Source of the DNA: Bacteroidales bacterium
Lineage (GTDB): Bacteria > Bacteroidota > Bacteroidia > Bacteroidales > JAADGE01
Direction: 5' to 3'
Length of the DNA: 9,198 nt
NCBI GenBank assembly: GCA_029934265.1
Contig: JAOZMN010000098.1
Coordinates: forward strand, 1 to 9,198
The notes beneath the pieces are model-generated. The model was not told where the DNA came from. It was given only the letters and a program-made list of their open reading frames with translations, and made no database searches. Position 1 is the first letter of the stretch. Each line of letters begins with the position of its first letter. Of the stretch, positions 7,778 to 9,198 are shown one piece after another. Made by a program: the position numbers and the translations under genes.

Positions 7778-7936
7778 AATGTATATTTCAATTGAAAAGT
7801 ACCCGGTATTCCGGTTGAAAAGTATCCACTAAAATATTTTATTTTAACCAACTTTGGAGACTAAATTCAAAGTTAAAAAATATGTGTATATTTCAACCGA
7901 AATATACACGGTACTTTTTCAACCGAAATATACATT
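7778..7936. mobile_element. MITE-like element with IS21-type repeated ends
   Basis: The outer ends are long imperfect inverted repeats: TGTATATTTCAATTGAAAAG from 7780 and, on the other strand from 7934, TGTATATTTCGGTTGAAAAA, both followed by AGTACC or GTACC. Each end carries a second inner copy of the same unit: left GGTATTCCGGTTGAAAAGTA (about 7805-7824), right the palindrome GTGTATATTTC-AACC-GAAATATACAC (7884-7909). So there are four copies of a TATnTTCnnTTGAAAAGTA unit, two per end in opposite orientation. Terminal TGT...ACA plus repeated internal end motifs is the arrangement of IS21-family transposons. The 155-bp body between the TG and CA ends has no coding capacity, so it would be a MITE or a remnant of joined ends. 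No target-site duplication is obvious. The family assignment is from memory of IS21 ends, not from a search. Confidence 0.5.
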
Positions 7937-7963
7937 GGGATATAAACATTTAAAGAACAAAAA

Positions 7964-8003
7964 AACACCCCTCCTATTTACGAATGTAAACAGGAGGGGT
8001 GTT
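7964..8003 (-). terminator. Strong intrinsic terminator hairpin (minus strand)
   Basis: The stem has 18 pairs (7964-7981 with 7986-8003) and a 4-nt loop, with a GC-rich base AACACCCCTCCT. In minus-strand RNA all 18 pairs form, one as a G-U wobble, and the stem is followed at once by U7 (7963 leftward, TTTTTTTGTTC). In plus-strand RNA the same pair is an A-C mismatch and only a broken T run follows. It therefore works best leftward, yet no minus-strand gene precedes it. The upper stem carries ATTTACGAATGTAAAC, related to the centre of the 48-bp palindrome. Confidence 0.7.
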
Positions 8004-8129
8004 AAATTTTAGTAACCTAATTATACAACTTACTTTTAGAAGCAATAAATAAATAAAAATTACTCATTGAAGCGGGCTGCAAAACAACCGAAGCAAAAAA
8101 CTAAACATTAAAAATAAAAGTCAAAGTAT

Positions 8130-8253
8130 TGTTTACAAAGTACTACGATGGTGCGAGTTTACAACTGACAACACACTATACGGGAACATCATTTTTAATT
8201 TTTAATTAAATAAAGTTTTATTTTGTGAATTTTATTTAATACCTTTGTAAACA
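8130..8253 (+). promoter_or_regulatory. Candidate operator half-sites before the XRE gene
   Basis: TGTTTACA at 8130-8137, GAGTTTACAA at 8155-8164 and TGTAAACA at 8246-8253 repeat the half-site of the three palindromes in this window. The last one overlaps the 3' edge of the predicted -7 box (8240-8247). The GAGTTTACAA copy is close to GGAGTTTACAAATG inside the XRE gene. This layout would suit repression of the XRE gene by a protein reading TGTTTAC. That is inference; no binding data exist here. Confidence 0.35.
8217..8247 (+). promoter_or_regulatory. Candidate promoter of the XRE gene
   Basis: TACCTTTG (8240-8247) is an exact match to the Bacteroidota -7 box TAnnTTTG, and TTTA (8217-8220) sits 19 nt upstream where TTTG is expected. 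A second exact box, TACTTTTG (8263-8270), follows 23 bp later but has poorer upstream spacing. Transcription would start about 130 bp before the ATG, leaving a sizeable 5' leader with no evident structure. Confidence 0.45.
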
Positions 8254-8390
8254 AGCTCATTCTACTTTTGTAACGACTAATTGCCATTTTTAAATAACTC
8301 TAAAATAAGCATGGTCAATTTACTGACAATAAAAGAATTACTAATTTATAAATGAAAATTAATATCTTCCACTTATAAAAAACAAATAAC

Positions 8391-8957
8391 ATGATGAAAA
8401 TAGAAGACAAAATAAAAGCAATAATAAATGACTATTCACTTTCCTCATCTCAATTTGCAGATAAAATCGGAATACAACGTTCTACCGTTTCTCACATTTT
8501 GGCAAGTAGAAATAAACCAAGTTATGACGTTTTGAAAAAGATATTATCGGAGTTTACAAATGTAAACTCCGATTGGTTACTGAGAGATGACCCTGAAATG
8601 TATATCGTACCTAAAAATCAAGAAAAATCTCTTTTTGAAAAAAATATCACAATATCAAAGGAAAAATCAGAAAATGATGATCTAAGTAATAACAAAAACC
8701 TAAAAGAAAAAATTGAGCTACAAGATACAAATAAAAAGAAGGAAGATGTAATTGAAATAAATACAGATACCAATAATAAAAAGAAAAAAGAAAAAGTAAG
8801 AAAAAAGAAAAAAAATAAGAAGTCCAAGAACGATAGAAATACAAAAGACAACATCAAAACAAAGTCAAACAAGAAACAGCAAAGCTCTTCCCTATCTGAA
8901 AGAATTATTATCTTCAATGACGACAGAACCTATACTGAATATGTCCCAAGACTTTAA
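8391..8957 (+). CDS. XRE-family HTH regulator with lysine-rich linker
   Basis: This 188-residue protein begins with an XRE/Cro-type helix-turn-helix (about 5-65): SSSQFADKIGIQRSTVSHIL at 18-37, then ASRNKPS and the NSDWLL motif (59-64) common in Bacteroidota members. Residues about 80-165 are low-complexity and strongly charged, with a Lys-rich block at 129-163 that is likely disordered and may add non-specific DNA affinity. The last segment RIIIFNDDRTYTEYVPRL (171-188) is a hydrophobic tail of a kind I recall in related XRE proteins, perhaps for dimer contact. ATG codons stand at 8391 and 8394 and either could be used. It is the only plus-strand gene and is isolated: 2.1 kb of non-coding DNA precedes it. 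Codons 52-61 encode a 28-bp palindrome that matches intergenic sites, so self-regulation is plausible. The antisense frames across the A-rich tail are by-products. Confidence 0.85.
   Translation: MMKIEDKIKAIINDYSLSSSQFADKIGIQRSTVSHILASRNKPSYDVLKKILSEFTNVNSDWLLRDDPEMYIVPKNQEKSLFEKNITISKEKSENDDLSNNKNLKEKIELQDTNKKKEDVIEINTDTNNKKKKEKVRKKKKNKKSKNDRNTKDNIKTKSNKKQQSSSLSERIIIFNDDRTYTEYVPRL
8546..8573. repeat. 28-bp palindrome inside the XRE gene
   Basis: ATCGGAGTTTACA (8546-8558) is the exact reverse complement of 8561-8573, around a 2-nt AA centre. It covers codons 52-61 (LSEFTNVNSD) just before the DWLL motif. The core GTTTACAAATGTAAAC matches the centre of the palindrome at 6966-7013 at all but one position. 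It may be an intragenic operator or an mRNA stem. Confidence 0.85.
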
Positions 8958-9198
8958 TTTTATTCCAAAAATAACTGTTCCTCAGATACAAACATAATCA
9001 CAAAGATGCTAATTTGTTGTAAATCAGGCTATTAACTCACCAAACTAAATAAATTCAATATACTTTGCTACAAATAATACGCATTAACTGATACTAAATT
9101 CACATATAATTATATTAACTCTATTAGATTTCATTATTTACAAGCTTCCTGTATAGTTATAAAAATACAAAATTTTGAATACGTTAAGAAAAAAATCT

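Larger units (their letters stand above)
6268..8390. other. 2.1-kb gene-free, palindrome-rich AT region
   Basis: Neither strand carries a convincing gene between the prkA start and the XRE gene; stops are frequent in all frames. Base composition is visibly more AT-rich than in the coding part. The stretch holds many inverted repeats, listed separately: 6966-7013, 7052-7094, 7330-7349, 7372-7385, 7582-7597, 7778-7936 and 7964-8003, plus minor ones at 6730-6742 and 7564-7575. No tRNA, rRNA or clear DnaA-box cluster was found. It may be a decayed region, a landing site for small mobile elements, or home to unannotated small RNAs. Confidence 0.75.

Noticed and set aside
6360..7830. A replication origin
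   Set aside because: AT-rich with inverted repeats, but only scattered two-mismatch DnaA-like boxes (near 7196 and 7823), no cluster, and no dnaA, rep or parA gene nearby.
6268..8390. CRISPR array or retron RNA
   Set aside because: No regularly spaced direct repeats, no cas or reverse transcriptase gene.
8618..8917. Antisense frames rich in Phe and Ser opposite the XRE linker
   Set aside because: They mirror the A-rich Lys codons of the XRE gene, give featureless Phe/Leu/Ser peptides, and have no supporting start signals.
8391..8957. XRE gene as antitoxin of a toxin-antitoxin pair or phage repressor
   Set aside because: No short toxin partner, integrase or phage gene is adjacent within the window; the long Lys-rich linker and tail fit a stand-alone regulator better.
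8958..9198. A terminator or further gene after the XRE gene
   Set aside because: No stable GC-bearing hairpin with T-run and no frame of useful length on either strand.

Overview
The window looks like chromosomal DNA from a low-GC member of the Bacteroidota. Pointers are a GldF-type ABC permease, a lipoprotein with phenylalanine-ladder pentapeptide repeats, an XRE regulator with the NxDWLL motif and a C-terminal 'IIIF..D.T..EY.P' tail, TAnnTTTG promoter boxes, and starts without Shine-Dalgarno sequences. The genus cannot be told from the sequence alone.

Left part, about 1-6267, is ordinary and entirely on the minus strand. In transcription order (right to left) it holds prkA (AAA+ serine kinase family), gldF (ABC-2 permease), a TPP riboswitch, thiS (sulfur carrier), thiC (HMP-P synthase), and the 5' part of a pentapeptide-repeat lipoprotein that runs off the left edge. 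thiS and thiC form a short riboswitch-controlled thiamine unit. They are separated by about 310 bp that hold two diverged copies of a roughly 120-bp hairpin-bearing repeat. The usual partners are not adjacent: no thiE/G/H/F next to thiSC, no gldG after gldF, and no DUF444 or SpoVR gene after prkA (only gldF downstream; upstream is non-coding).

Right part, 6268-8390, is about 2.1 kb of very AT-rich DNA with no convincing gene, but it is rich in inverted repeats. These include a 48-bp perfect palindrome, a 17-bp-arm inverted repeat, several 14-20-bp palindromes, a roughly 155-bp element with IS21-like repeated ends (possible MITE), and a strong terminator-type hairpin pointing to the minus strand. 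The region ends at a plus-strand XRE regulator gene (8391-8957) with a good Bacteroidota promoter. After it, 8958-9198 shows nothing I can name.

The most unusual signal is that three long palindromes, two intergenic and one inside the XRE coding sequence, share the core TTTACNNATGTAAAC. Isolated TGTTTACA/TGTAAACA half-sites also occur nearby, including one on the predicted XRE promoter. This suggests a local regulatory or recombination site family possibly tied to the XRE protein; that link is inference. I found no clear defence system, prophage, CRISPR array or intact transposon.
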